Translations under genes and position numbers: made by a program | From: Haloarcula amylovorans | Lineage (GTDB): Archaea > Halobacteriota > Halobacteria > Halobacteriales > Haloarculaceae | Reading direction: 5' to 3' | Length of the DNA: 64,000 bases | NCBI RefSeq assembly: GCF_004681185.1 | Contig: NZ_SRIF01000002.1 | Location: 186,001-250,000, forward strand | Shown: positions 43,101-51,158 of the stretch, in pieces | Position numbering within the stretch: position 1 is the first letter of the stretch | How the letters are laid out: every line of letters starts with the position of its first letter | Notes under the pieces: model-generated | What the model was told of the DNA's origin: nothing | Database searches by the model: none | The model's input: only the letters and a program-made list of their open reading frames with translations

Positions 43101-43794
43101 CCCGTTCTAGGTCCCGATACCCCGAGACCTCCTCGTCGCCGGTAGCCTCCCCGTCGAGCATGATGGGCATGTTCTCGGCGATAAATTTCGTCTCCTTCTC
43201 CTTCGGGGAGTACTGAAGGCCGGTGTCCTTGTCGTAGAGGTCAATCTCCTCGGCGTAGCGGCCGATCTCCTCCTCGCGGGCCTTGTACTGGTCGATACCG
43301 AGCAGCGCGCGGGCGTAGTCGGCGACCAGCACCGAGAGGGCCTGTGCGGTCCCGCCCGCAGAGCGAATCGGGCCGGCGTAGTAGACGTTGATGAACTCCG
43401 TCCCGTCGTCGTTTTCGAGCAACTCGACGCGGTCGATGCCCTCGATGGGGGCGGCGACCACACCTTCCGTCAGGAGGGCAACGGCGGTTCGGACCGCCCC
43501 CTCGACTTTCCCCTCGCGGGTATCGTAGTCGCCGACGCTGCCGTCGACGAAGTCGTCGACGAGTTCGAGTGCGGCCTCCTCGCGGGACATCTCGCCTTCG
43601 AGTTCGCGCACGCGCTCGGCGACGCCCTCGATACCAAGGATGTTCTCGACGCGGTCGGCCATGTCACGCGCGGTCGGAATCTCGACTTCGGGCTCCGGGT
43701 CGCCACCGCGCTCGCGGGCGCGTTCGGCGACAGCCATCGCTCTGTCGAGTTCCGTCTCCAGCGTCTCGAAGTACCGCTCGTCGGCCTCACGCAT
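40108..43794 (-). CDS. polC: DNA polymerase D large subunit (DP2)
   Basis: 1228 residues with no intein, unlike the genes of several relatives. The catalytic region has NCDGDED (about residue 975), which supplies the aspartates of the double-psi beta-barrel active site, and the RRRCPACGTETHEARCPECDE and CPDCEMEVDPDESGRAECGRC zinc fingers follow the N-terminal domains. The C-terminal CLDCGESYRRMPLTGDCRECGG finger contacts DP1. An acidic insert (about residues 280-310) is halophile-specific. Together with DP1 it forms the replicative polymerase. It ends one base before the PPC gene start region. Confidence 0.95.
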   Translation of the reverse strand: MREADERYFETLETELDRAMAVAERARERGGDPEPEVEIPTARDMADRVENILGIEGVAERVRELEGEMSREEAALELVDDFVDGSVGDYDTREGKVEGAVRTAVALLTEGVVAAPIEGIDRVELLENDDGTEFINVYYAGPIRSAGGTAQALSVLVADYARALLGIDQYKAREEEIGRYAEEIDLYDKDTGLQYSPKEKETKFIAENMPIMLDGEATGDEEVSGYRDLERVDSNSARGGMCLVLAEGIALKAPKIQRYTRNLDEVDWPWLQDLIDGTIGEGEAEQGDTSENASGDDASDTDGESDDGDEEAESEEQVGPPRVDPAKKYLRDLIAGRPVFSHPSKSGGFRLRYGRARNHGFATAGVHPATMHLVDDFLATGTQIKTERPGKAAGVVPVDTIEGPTVRLANGDVRRIDDAEEALEVRNGVEKILDLGEYLVNFGEFVENNHPLAPASYTVEWWEQDFGAAGADVAAMRDSPHVDLADPSADEALEWATEYDAPLHPKYTYLWHDVSVEQLGALADAVDDAEITATDGARETRPKGASRDGKRGAASGGDPRAATGDLVLPRSDPVQTALEHLLVEHTQDDDRLVVSDWLPLVRTLGFSRSLEREWSLSDISERAKTYGEGEATDAIGYSPEENDGNGLNAVLAVNEISPFEVRERAPTRIGNRMGRPEKSERRDLSPAVHTLFPIGEAGGSQRSVADATKHADSMSETPGRVEVEVARRRCPACGTETHEARCPECDEIAETVYVCPDCEMEVDPDESGRAECGRCETLASPTKYEVLDLQAIYRDALENVGERETAFDKLKAVKGLTSAEKLPEPMEKGVLRAKHGVSAFKDGTVRYDMTDLPVTAVRPAELDVEPDRLRHLGYETDIHGDPLTRADQLVELKVQDIVLSDGAAEHMLKTADFVDDLLEQYYGLGPYYEFEEREELVGELVFGMAPHTSAATVGRVVGFTSAAVGYAHPYFHAAKRRNCDGDEDCVMLLMDGLLNFSKSYLPDKRGGQMDAPLVMSSRIDPSEIDDEAHNMDIMDAYPREFYEATRELTDPAEVEDIMKIAEETLGTDREYTDFRHTHDTTNIAAGPDLSAYKTLGSMEDKMDAQLSISRKLRAVVESDVAERIIEYHFLPDLIGNLRAFSRQEVRCLDCGESYRRMPLTGDCRECGGRVNLTVHEGSVNKYIDTAIRVADEFGARDYTKQRLKILERSIESVFENDHNKQSGIADFM

Positions 43795-43795
43795 C

Positions 43796-44218
43796 TCAGA
43801 GGTTCCAGAGGTCCAGGTCCGTCGCCTCGTCGTGTTCGCGCTCCAGGTGCGTATCGAACGCTCGGACGTACAGTTCCCCGGCGAACACCGTCGCGCGGTC
43901 TAAGTGGCCCGCGAGTGCCGTCCCGTCCGGCCGCGAGAGCACCGCGTGCGTGTGCGCGAAGCGCTCTCCCTCTAAATGCGAGACGTTTCCGACGCAGGCC
44001 GCGACTTCTAACGGCTCGTCGAACTCGATGGCGTCGTACTCCTGTCGGTCTTGCTCGTAGTAGAGCACTTCGGCGTCCTGTACCGCGCCGAGACCGTAGA
44101 AGAAGGCCGCGTCGATGTCCTGTGCTGCGGCGAACTCCTCTATCTGTCCCCGCCAGTCCGCGCCGTGGTCCAGTCGGCAGACGTACTCCGAGGCCGTGTC
44201 GACCTCCCGATAATCCAT
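43796..44218 (-). CDS. PPC/DUF296-domain protein
   Basis: 140 residues covering a full PPC (DUF296) domain: a beta-sheet with histidines in VSHLEGERFAHTHAVLSR and GHLDRATVFAGE that can bind metal in archaeal homologues. In plants the domain occurs in AT-hook nuclear proteins; archaeal members form trimers of unknown function. It is transcribed just upstream of polC with one base between the genes, so the two may be co-expressed. No AT-hook is present. Confidence 0.88.
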   Translation of the reverse strand: MDYREVDTASEYVCRLDHGADWRGQIEEFAAAQDIDAAFFYGLGAVQDAEVLYYEQDRQEYDAIEFDEPLEVAACVGNVSHLEGERFAHTHAVLSRPDGTALAGHLDRATVFAGELYVRAFDTHLEREHDEATDLDLWNL

Positions 44219-44354
44219 ACAGGAACTGGATGGGAGGCGACGGCAAAAACGTTGCTACGTCCTGACGCCACGCGGGACGGCCGAGCGCCGCCAGTTCGGA
44301 CGCGAGAACAGCTCTCGCTGGCGTACCCAACTCAACTGACGCACGACTGAACTG

Positions 44355-44864
44355 TCACGCCGGTAGCGCCACGCGACTGACCCACTGTCCGCGCTCGGCA
44401 TCGTAGAATTCGAGATGTTCGACGGTCCACTCGACCGGCTCTATCTCCCGACCGACCAACCGCTCGGCCGCCGCCGCGTCGCCGCCCCGGGCGACCGTGA
44501 CGTGGGGGACGTAGCCGTCGCCTTCAAGTCCGTCGATGATGTCAAACGCCTCGCAGAGCCGCTCGTGGAGCGCGAACAGCTCGGGGCTCTCGACGGCGAG
44601 GTAGACGACCGGCGAGGACCCGGTTTCGGCCACCTCGAACTGGTCGACGCCCGTGACCCGAACGGAGAAGGGCGCTGTCCCGCGGACGGCATCTCGCGCC
44701 CGTCCTTCGATAGTGGCGTAGGCGGCGTGGTCGCCGCCGCCGAGTCGCTTGGCGACCAGCGTATGCTCGCCCCGCGGTCGGGCCTGTGCCAAGGGGAGGT
44801 CGCGGGCCAGTCGTCCGGCCAGCGAGGTGACCGCGGACGGAAGCGGGACGTTCAGGCTGTACAC
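44355..44864 (-). CDS. 2'-5' RNA ligase / phosphodiesterase family protein
   Basis: 169 residues from a GTG at 44864 (MYSLNVPLPSAV), matching the usual haloarchaeal start. The family signature is a pair of HxT/S motifs: GEHTLVAKRL (His and Thr) and VPHVTVARGG (HVT). These enzymes join or open 2'-5' phosphodiester bonds, for example in tRNA-related RNA. It stands between the PPC gene and a small membrane protein. An upstream ORF (to 45206) is Arg-rich and ignored. Confidence 0.82.
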   Translation of the reverse strand: MYSLNVPLPSAVTSLAGRLARDLPLAQARPRGEHTLVAKRLGGGDHAAYATIEGRARDAVRGTAPFSVRVTGVDQFEVAETGSSPVVYLAVESPELFALHERLCEAFDIIDGLEGDGYVPHVTVARGGDAAAAERLVGREIEPVEWTVEHLEFYDAERGQWVSRVALPA

Positions 44865-44941
44865 GCTCGGCCCGAGGCGAGCGGGCGGCAAAAGGCGTGC
44901 GGTCGGCCCGGCTAAAGAGAGAGTCACGGAATGGATATCGG

Positions 44942-45427
44942 TCAGTCCGACTCTATCACGAGTAGCGTTCGGTGTTCCGCGAGGTGGTCGTAGACGCCGC
45001 CCAGCACGACACCGTAGACCGCGTACGCGAGCAGCAGGACCGCCGCTACTGGACCGCCGCTGGCGAACGTTTCCCAGCCGAGCCACACGCCGATCCAGAG
45101 GACGGCGGCGTAGCCCGACCAGACGACCAGTCCGAAGACCAACCCGTGGACGACGCCGGACTCGCCTGGCAGGCCCCACGTGAAGCCGGCGAAAAACAGC
45201 GGCCACGCGAACGTGAACAGCGCGACCAGCACGACCAGCGTCAGAAGCGTCGCTTGCGGCGTCCCCAGCTCGCAGTACGGTGGGCCACCGATCGAACAGA
45301 GGCTCGTGAACGTCGCAAGAACGAAGAGGTTCGTTCCGGCGAGTAGCGCGTCCCCGACGAACAGGAATATTGCCAAGACGATCGTCGCGGCGACGCCACC
45401 GCCGAGGCTACTTTTCACGGGGTCCAT
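44942..45427 (-). CDS. four-helix membrane protein
   Basis: 161 residues with about four hydrophobic spans (VAATIVLAIFLFVGDALLAG, LLTLVVLVALFTFAWPLFFAG, VHGLVFGLVVWSGYAAVLWIG and AAVLLLAYAVYGVVLGGVY). It resembles DUF6789-type proteins of haloarchaea. Two cysteines (CSIGG and YCELG) face the loops. No enzyme motif is seen. Function unknown. Confidence 0.78.
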   Translation of the reverse strand: MDPVKSSLGGGVAATIVLAIFLFVGDALLAGTNLFVLATFTSLCSIGGPPYCELGTPQATLLTLVVLVALFTFAWPLFFAGFTWGLPGESGVVHGLVFGLVVWSGYAAVLWIGVWLGWETFASGGPVAAVLLLAYAVYGVVLGGVYDHLAEHRTLLVIESD

Positions 45428-45490
45428 GCCTGCCAGCTACGCCGGGGGGCCGAATAAGTGTAATCGAAGACTAATAAAATGCAGACAGGT

Positions 45491-45679
45491 TCAGAGCCGG
45501 TCGGTCAGATATAGCACGATGAGGACGACGAGCGCCAGCCCCAAGAGCGGTTGTAGCGGTCCCAATAGCCACCCGAGGATGCCCAATAGGCCTTCGACGA
45601 TTTCCAGTGCGATCCAGACGACGAGGAGGACGAGGACGATGCGCAAGAGAGTGTCCACGTCGATATCGCCACGGTCCAT
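45491..45679 (-). CDS. 62-residue membrane protein
   Basis: 62 residues from ATG 45679, chosen over upstream codons because it starts MDRGDIDVDTLLRI and then two hydrophobic helices (VLVLLVVWIALEIVEGLLGILG and LLGLALVVLIVLYL). It resembles the haloarchaeal DUF7554 family. The gene faces away from the arginine cluster. No function can be assigned. Confidence 0.7.
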   Translation of the reverse strand: MDRGDIDVDTLLRIVLVLLVVWIALEIVEGLLGILGWLLGPLQPLLGLALVVLIVLYLTDRL

Positions 45680-45785
45680 GTGGTTGCCATCTCCGCGCGA
45701 AGTGAAACCGCTTGCGGCGCGGTGGCGGGAATATTGGCAGTGACTCCCGTGAGATGGAAGCACACGGCGACACGAACACGGAAGC

Positions 45786-46031
45786 TATTAGTATTCGACC
45801 TACAGTAGTCGCAGATACATGACGCGGACCCACGCCACCGATTCGCTCGCTGCCGCGAGCGATGGGTCCGTCCGTTTCTCCCCGCGACGACGACGACCGG
45901 GCCTCTGCTAGGCCCACTACTACTTTCACTCCGTTTCACGGTTCGTTTCGTCTCCAATCGCCGCCGGTCGGCTGTCCGGCGCGTCATCCCAAACCGACAG
46001 TCACACCACGGAACCCATAGAGTACACAACT
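45786..46031 (+). promoter_or_regulatory. argG leader region
   Basis: TATA-like CTATTAGTATT (45785-45795) lies about 26-33 bp before the ATG of the 30-codon ORF and is the best promoter in the region. The ORF ends inside a 5-bp hairpin (GGGCC 45899-45903 / GGCCC 45911-45915) followed by a pyrimidine-rich stretch, and 116 nt later argG begins. No other strong TATA is seen near argG. Attenuation is inferred. Confidence 0.5.
45819..45911 (+). CDS. possible leader peptide of the arg cluster
   Basis: 30 codons from ATG 45819 to TAG at 45909-45911. Residues 23-26 are four consecutive arginines, all CGA codons, in a gene-poor leader in front of argG, the first arginine gene. The start would be leaderless, given the TATA-like box. 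Arginine-run leader peptides control arginine or histidine-type operons in bacteria by ribosome pausing; none is known to me for archaeal arg genes. Chance (CGA repeats are common in GC-rich DNA) is the main alternative. Confidence 0.4.
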   Translation: MTRTHATDSLAAASDGSVRFSPRRRRPGLC

Positions 46032-47297
46032 ATGCCAGAAGGAAACGGAACCGTCGCGCTCGCCTTCTCCGGCGGGCTCGACACGACAGTCTGCGTCTCG
46101 CTACTCAAAGAGGAGTTCGGCTACGACGAAGTCATCGGCGTCACCGTCGACGTCGGCCAGCCCGACTACGAGTTCGAAGAGGCCGAGGAGACGGCCGAGG
46201 CACTCGGCGTCGAGCAGTACGTCGTCGACGCGAAAGAGGAGTTCGCCGACCTCTGTCTCAAGGCTGTGAAGGCCAACGCCGACTATCAGGGCTACCCGCT
46301 GGGCACCGCACTCGCGCGCCCGGTCATTGCCAAGGCCATCCTCTCGGTCGCAGAAGAAGAGGGCTGTAACGGCATCGCCCACGGCTGTACCGGTAAGGGC
46401 AACGACCAACTGCGCTTCGAGGCGATCTGGCGCGATTCGGACCTGGAGGTCATCGCCCCCGTCCGCGAACTCGGCCTCACTCGCGAGTGGGAAAACGAGT
46501 ACGCACAGGAGAAGGGTCTGCCCGTCGAGGGCGGTGACGGCGGCCGCTACTCCATCGACACGAACCTCTGGAGCCGCTCCATCGAGGGCTCCGAACTCGA
46601 AGACCCCTCGACGATTCCCGAGGACGACATCTACAAGTGGACCGAGAATCCCTCGGATAAGGACGCCGAACTGGTCGATATCGAGTTCGAGGACGGCGAG
46701 GCCGTCGCCATCGACGGCGACGAACTGGGCAAAGTCGAGCTCATCGAGCAACTCAACGAACAGGCGGGTTCCCACGGTATCGGCCGCACGGACATGATGG
46801 AAGACCGCATGCTCGGGCTCAAGGTCCGCGAGAACTACGAGCATCCCGCGGCCACCGTCCTGCTAACTGCCCACGAGGCGCTCGAAGGGCTCGTCCTCAC
46901 CCAGGAGGAGCGCCAGTTCAAAGCGCAGGTCGACCAGCAGTGGTCCCAGAAGGCCTACGAGGGCCTCGTCGACGCGCCGCTGGTCAGCGCGCTCGAAGCG
47001 TTCGTCGACGACACCAACGAGCGCGTCACCGGCTCTGTGACGGTGAAACTCGAAGGCGGCCACTGCCGCCCGGTCTCGCGCGAATCTGACTACGCTGTCT
47101 ACAGTGAATCGGCGGCCTCTTTCGACGAGGAGGACGTAACTGGCGGTATCACCCAGCAGGACGCCACCGGCGTCGCCAAGTACCACGGCTTCCAGTCCCG
47201 GCTGGCGAACAAGATTCTCGACGACGCGAAAAAGAGTGCGGCTGTGACCGACGGTGGGAGCGACGCCGCAAGCAATAGCGAGGAGTCGGAGGAATAG
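46032..47297 (+). CDS. argG: argininosuccinate synthase
   Basis: 421 residues. The ATP pyrophosphatase loop is AFSGGLDTTV (about residues 11-20), and HGCTGKGNDQLRFE and the Tyr/Asp-rich citrulline site are those of ArgG. Joins citrulline and aspartate. The C-terminal 20 residues are a short acidic extension. The ORF ends four bases before argH. A possible Arg-run leader precedes the gene. Confidence 0.96.
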   Translation: MPEGNGTVALAFSGGLDTTVCVSLLKEEFGYDEVIGVTVDVGQPDYEFEEAEETAEALGVEQYVVDAKEEFADLCLKAVKANADYQGYPLGTALARPVIAKAILSVAEEEGCNGIAHGCTGKGNDQLRFEAIWRDSDLEVIAPVRELGLTREWENEYAQEKGLPVEGGDGGRYSIDTNLWSRSIEGSELEDPSTIPEDDIYKWTENPSDKDAELVDIEFEDGEAVAIDGDELGKVELIEQLNEQAGSHGIGRTDMMEDRMLGLKVRENYEHPAATVLLTAHEALEGLVLTQEERQFKAQVDQQWSQKAYEGLVDAPLVSALEAFVDDTNERVTGSVTVKLEGGHCRPVSRESDYAVYSESAASFDEEDVTGGITQQDATGVAKYHGFQSRLANKILDDAKKSAAVTDGGSDAASNSEESEE

Positions 47298-47301
47298 ACG
47301 G

Positions 47302-48795
47302 ATGAGCGACGGAGAGGACCCCACCGCGAACGCAGACGGCGACGAGACGGTCGTCCGCCGCGACCGCTTCGCCGGCGGGCCGGCACGGTCGTTCCTCTCC
47401 TCGCTCGCCGACGACGAGCGCATCTTCGCGGCCGACCTCGCGGTGGACCGCGCTCACGTCGTGATGCTCGCTGAGCAGGGTATCGTCGAAGCGGAGACGG
47501 TCGGCGAGATCCTGGCCGCCCTCGACGAGGTCGAAGCGGCGGGACATGCCGCTCTCTCCGACGGCGAGGACGTTCACGAGGCCATCGAGAGCGCGGTCAT
47601 CTCCCGCGTCGGTCCCGAAGGCGGGAAGATGCACACCGCCCGCTCGCGCAACGACGAGGTGGCCGCGTGCATTCGCTATCGCCTGCGTGAGGACGCCCTC
47701 GCCCTGCTCTCGACGCTCGTCGGCGCACGCGAGCAGTTGCTCGCGGTAGCCCGCGAGGAGCGCGAGACGGTGATGCCGGGCTATACGCATCTCCAGCCCG
47801 CACAGCCGACGACGGTAGCTCACTGGGCGCTGTCCTACGAACAGGCGCTCCAGCGCGACACCGGTCGCCTGCTAGATGCCTACGAGCGCATCAACCAGAA
47901 TCCGCTCGGCGCGGCCGCCTTCGCGGGGACCCCCTTCGACGTGGACCGCGAACGCACCGCCGAACTGCTGGGATTCGACTCGGTTGCGGAGAACTCGATG
48001 GACGCCTCGGCGACGCGTGACTTCCTCGTCGAGACGACGAGCGCCGTCGCCACGCTGGCCACGACACTGTCGAGCCTCGCCGAGGACGTGGTCGTGATGG
48101 CCAGTAAGGGCCACGTCGAACTCGACGACGACTACTCCTCGACGAGTTCCATCATGCCTCAGAAGAAGAACCCCGACACGCTGGAACTGGTGCGGGGTCG
48201 CACCGGCGACGCGACCGCCGGGCTGAACGGCTTGCTGACCAACCTTAAAGGACAGCCCCGCGCGTACAACCGCGACCTGCAACGTGCGGGCCGCCACGCG
48301 TGGGACGCCATCGACAGCGCCACCGAGAGCGTCGAAGTCGCGGCGGGCGCGGTGGCGACGGCCGACTGGCCTGAAGGGACGCTTTCCGCCGCCGCCAGCG
48401 AGGGTTTCGCCACCGCCACCGGCGTGGCGGACCTGCTGGCGATGGCCGGCGTCCCGTTCCGCACCGCCCACGAGGTGGTCGCGGAAGCGGCGGCGGACCT
48501 CGACGCGGACGAGGACGCCCCAGACTACGAGGCGCTCTCTGCCGTCGCGGATGACGTGCTAGGCGATTCGCTCTCGCAGTTCGTCGAGCGCGACGCCGTC
48601 GAGCGGGCGCTCGACCCGACCGAGAGCGTCGCCATGCGCGACTCCCGCGGTGGACCCGCGCCTGCGGCCGTCGCCGAACAGGTGTCGGGCGCGAAAGAGG
48701 TTCTGACGGCACACCGCGAAACCGTCGAAGCGCGCTCGGACGCCGTCGAACACGCGACAGACCGCCGAGAGACGGAGGTGAGTCGCTATGTCTAA
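47302..48795 (+). CDS. argH: argininosuccinate lyase
   Basis: 497 residues from ATG 47302. The fumarase-superfamily signature STSSIMPQKKNPDTLE carries the flexible catalytic serine loop, and HTARSRNDEVA binds substrate. It splits argininosuccinate into arginine and fumarate, the last step of the pathway. Four bases separate it from argG. A 165-bp gap with its own promoter features follows before argW. Confidence 0.96.
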   Translation: MSDGEDPTANADGDETVVRRDRFAGGPARSFLSSLADDERIFAADLAVDRAHVVMLAEQGIVEAETVGEILAALDEVEAAGHAALSDGEDVHEAIESAVISRVGPEGGKMHTARSRNDEVAACIRYRLREDALALLSTLVGAREQLLAVAREERETVMPGYTHLQPAQPTTVAHWALSYEQALQRDTGRLLDAYERINQNPLGAAAFAGTPFDVDRERTAELLGFDSVAENSMDASATRDFLVETTSAVATLATTLSSLAEDVVVMASKGHVELDDDYSSTSSIMPQKKNPDTLELVRGRTGDATAGLNGLLTNLKGQPRAYNRDLQRAGRHAWDAIDSATESVEVAAGAVATADWPEGTLSAAASEGFATATGVADLLAMAGVPFRTAHEVVAEAAADLDADEDAPDYEALSAVADDVLGDSLSQFVERDAVERALDPTESVAMRDSRGGPAPAAVAEQVSGAKEVLTAHRETVEARSDAVEHATDRRETEVSRYV

Positions 48796-48822
48796 GCGAC
48801 GACCAGCCCCGCGAGAGGAATT

Positions 48823-48959
48823 TATACCACAACTCTGATACTGTTTTCAGCCACGGGCGGATATAGGGTATTAGAGGCCGTTAGTGGCTAGTGTGGTATA
48901 CTATACTATTTGATAGGTTCGAAGGGTTTAAGTGAGTGGCTGTGCGAGGGTGAGGTACA
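48823..48959 (+). promoter_or_regulatory. promoter and inverted repeat before argW
   Basis: TATACCAC (48823-48830) and GTGGTATA (48893-48900) form an inverted repeat 62 bp apart. AT-rich TATA-like DNA follows (48896-48912) and a ribosome-binding sequence GGGTGAGG ends five bases before the argW ATG. Looks like a regulated internal promoter of the cluster. Confidence 0.45.
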
Positions 48960-49124
48960 ATGGCAGAATGCATCGAGTGCGGGGCAGACGTCTCCCTGCA
49001 CGACAACCTCGAAGTCGGAGAGATCGTCGACTGTTCCACCTGTGGTGCCGAACTCGAAGTCGTCGCCACGGATCCCGTCGAGCTCGACAGCGCGCCCGAG
49101 CTCGAAGAGGACTGGGGTGAGTGA
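48960..49124 (+). CDS. argW: amino-group carrier protein ArgW (LysW type)
   Basis: 54 residues. A zinc ribbon (Cys4/7 and Cys25/28; CIECG and CSTCG) and the C-terminal EDWGE, whose glutamate carries the growing amino acid, are the marks of LysW. In haloarchaea, which make lysine by the diaminopimelate route, this carrier serves arginine synthesis, hence ArgW. Substrate attachment by ArgX (next gene) protects glutamate. The gene is too short for simple ORF filters. Confidence 0.93.
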   Translation: MAECIECGADVSLHDNLEVGEIVDCSTCGAELEVVATDPVELDSAPELEEDWGE

Positions 49125-49208
49125 GGTGTTCGCGGTGGCGCGGCGCGTTGCGTCGCTCGTGACTGTGACCCGTGACGCCGCGACCCGCGAACACACGGAG
49201 ACCACAGC

Positions 49209-50105
49209 ATGAAGGTCGGAATGCTCTACTCGCGCATCCGCAAGGACGAGAAGCTCCTGCTGTCGGAACTGCGCGACCGCGACCACGAGGTCGTGAAAAT
49301 CGACGTCCGCAAACAGCAGTTCAACATCAGTGAAGCGCCCGCGGAGTTCGAGGACTTAGACCTCGTCGTGGACCGCTGTCTGGCGACCTCTCGGAGCGTC
49401 TACGCGACGAAGTTCGCCGCGGCCTACGACGTGCCGGTCGTCAACGGGCCCGATGTCGCCGAGGTCTGTTCGGACAAAGTCAAAAACAGCCTCGCCCTCG
49501 TCGAGGCGGGCGTGCCGACGCCCAACACGGACGTGGCGTTCACGAAAGACGCCGCGCTGGAGTCCATCGAGGACTTCGGCTACCCCTGCGTCCTCAAACC
49601 CGTCGTCGGGTCGTGGGGTCGCTTGATGGCCAAGATCGACTCCCGCGACGCCGCGGAGGCCATCCTCGAACACAAGGAGACGCTCGGTCACTACGAGCAC
49701 AAGATATTCTACGTTCAGGAGTTCGTCGACAAGCCGGGCCGCGACATCCGCGTGCTGGCCGTCGACGGCGAACCGGTCGCCGCGATGGTCCGCTCGTCGG
49801 ACCACTGGCTCACCAACGCCGCGAAGGGTGCGGAAACGAACACCTTCAAACTGGACGACCGCGCGCTCGAACTGGTCGAGAAAGCTTCTGCCGCCGTCGG
49901 CGGCGGGCTACTCGGTGTCGACCTAATGGAGGTCGGCTACGACGAGGAGAGCGGTGATTTCGCGGACTACACCGTCCACGAGGTCAACCACACCGTCGAG
50001 TTCAAGGCGTTGAACGAGGTCAGCGACGTGGACGTCCCCTCGGAGGTCGTCGACTGGCTGGAATCGAAGGCGGCAAGCGAGAGTGACGCGGAGGTCACCG
50101 CATGA
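49209..50105 (+). CDS. argX: glutamate-ArgW ligase (ATP-grasp)
   Basis: 298 residues of the LysX/ArgX ATP-grasp family (RimK-like). The ATP-binding VLKPVVGSWGRLMAKIDSRDAAE and metal-binding EVNHTVEFKAL region are present, along with the dissociated CSDKVKNS segment. Fixes glutamate on the ArgW C-terminus. The ATG/TGA overlap with argC (ATGA) shows translational coupling. An 84-bp gap separates it from argW. Confidence 0.92.
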   Translation: MKVGMLYSRIRKDEKLLLSELRDRDHEVVKIDVRKQQFNISEAPAEFEDLDLVVDRCLATSRSVYATKFAAAYDVPVVNGPDVAEVCSDKVKNSLALVEAGVPTPNTDVAFTKDAALESIEDFGYPCVLKPVVGSWGRLMAKIDSRDAAEAILEHKETLGHYEHKIFYVQEFVDKPGRDIRVLAVDGEPVAAMVRSSDHWLTNAAKGAETNTFKLDDRALELVEKASAAVGGGLLGVDLMEVGYDEESGDFADYTVHEVNHTVEFKALNEVSDVDVPSEVVDWLESKAASESDAEVTA

Positions 50106-51139
50106 CGTACTCCGCGAGCGTCGTCGGCGGGTCAGGATTCACCGGCGGCGAACTGCTTCGCCTGCTCGACGGCCACCCCGAGTTCGAACTCGAACAGGCC
50201 ACGAGCCGCTCGAAGGCGAACAAGACCATCGGTCACCAGCACCCCAACCTCCGGCACTCGGACCTGCGGTTTTCCTCGCCCGAGGAACTGGAATCAGTCG
50301 ACGTGCTGTTCGCCGCGACGCCCCATGGCGTCTCGATGGAGCAGATCGACGCGTTTCAGGACGCCGCCGGAACCGTCGTAGACCTCTCGGCTGACTTCCG
50401 TCTGGAGACGGAAACGCAGTACGACGAGTGGTACGACGGGCACACGCGCCCGGAACTGCTGGAAAAGAGCGAGTACGCGCTGCCCGAACTCAACCGTGAC
50501 AACCTCGCAGGCGCAGAGCTCATCGCCTCCGGTGGCTGTAACGCCACGGCGACGATTCTGGGTCTGCTGCCGCTCTTTGAGGCCGATATCCTCTCCGGCG
50601 ACGAGCAGATCGTCGTCGACGTGAAGGTCGGCTCCAGTGAGGGCGGAGCCGGCGGCGGCGAAGCTTCGTCTCACCCCGAGCGTTCGGGCGTCGTCCGCCC
50701 CTACGCCCCGACGGGTCACCGTCACGAGGCCGAGATTCAGCAGTTCCTCGGCGTCGACGTCTCTTTCACCGTTCACGCGGTGGACATGGTCCGTGGCGCG
50801 AGTGCGACCTGTCACGTCTTCCCCGACGGGCCAGTCTCGAAGGGTGACCTCTGGGGAGCCTACCGGGGCCAGTACGAAGACGAACCGTTCGTCGAGCTAG
50901 TCGCCGGTGGTGGCGGCGTCTACCGCTACCCCGAACCGAAGGCCGTCGCGGGGACCAATCGCGCGGAGGTCGGCTTCGAACTCGATCCCGCGAACAAGCG
51001 ACTGGTCGTCTTCTCGGCCATCGACAACATGATGAAGGGGTCGGCGGGGCAGGCCGTCCACGCAGCGAACGTCGCCCTCGGCATCGAGGAGACGGCGGGT
51101 CTGGAGTTCCAGGGGCTCCACCCCGTCGGCGCACCGTAA
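50102..51139 (+). CDS. argC: N-acyl-glutamyl-phosphate reductase
   Basis: 345 residues. The NADPH fold starts GGSGFTGGELLRLL, and the catalytic cysteine lies in ASGGCNATATI (about residue 143). It reduces ArgW-bound glutamyl phosphate to the semialdehyde, the LysY/ArgC step. Overlaps argX (ATGA) and leads argB by 19 bp with an AGGAG site. Confidence 0.94.
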   Translation: MTYSASVVGGSGFTGGELLRLLDGHPEFELEQATSRSKANKTIGHQHPNLRHSDLRFSSPEELESVDVLFAATPHGVSMEQIDAFQDAAGTVVDLSADFRLETETQYDEWYDGHTRPELLEKSEYALPELNRDNLAGAELIASGGCNATATILGLLPLFEADILSGDEQIVVDVKVGSSEGGAGGGEASSHPERSGVVRPYAPTGHRHEAEIQQFLGVDVSFTVHAVDMVRGASATCHVFPDGPVSKGDLWGAYRGQYEDEPFVELVAGGGGVYRYPEPKAVAGTNRAEVGFELDPANKRLVVFSAIDNMMKGSAGQAVHAANVALGIEETAGLEFQGLHPVGAP

Positions 51140-51158
51140 CCCCTGACAGGAGCTTTTC

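Noticed and set aside
48932..49120. Arg-rich ORF in another frame over argW
   Set aside because: Shadow frame of argW; Arg-rich products are typical of wrong frames in GC-rich DNA.
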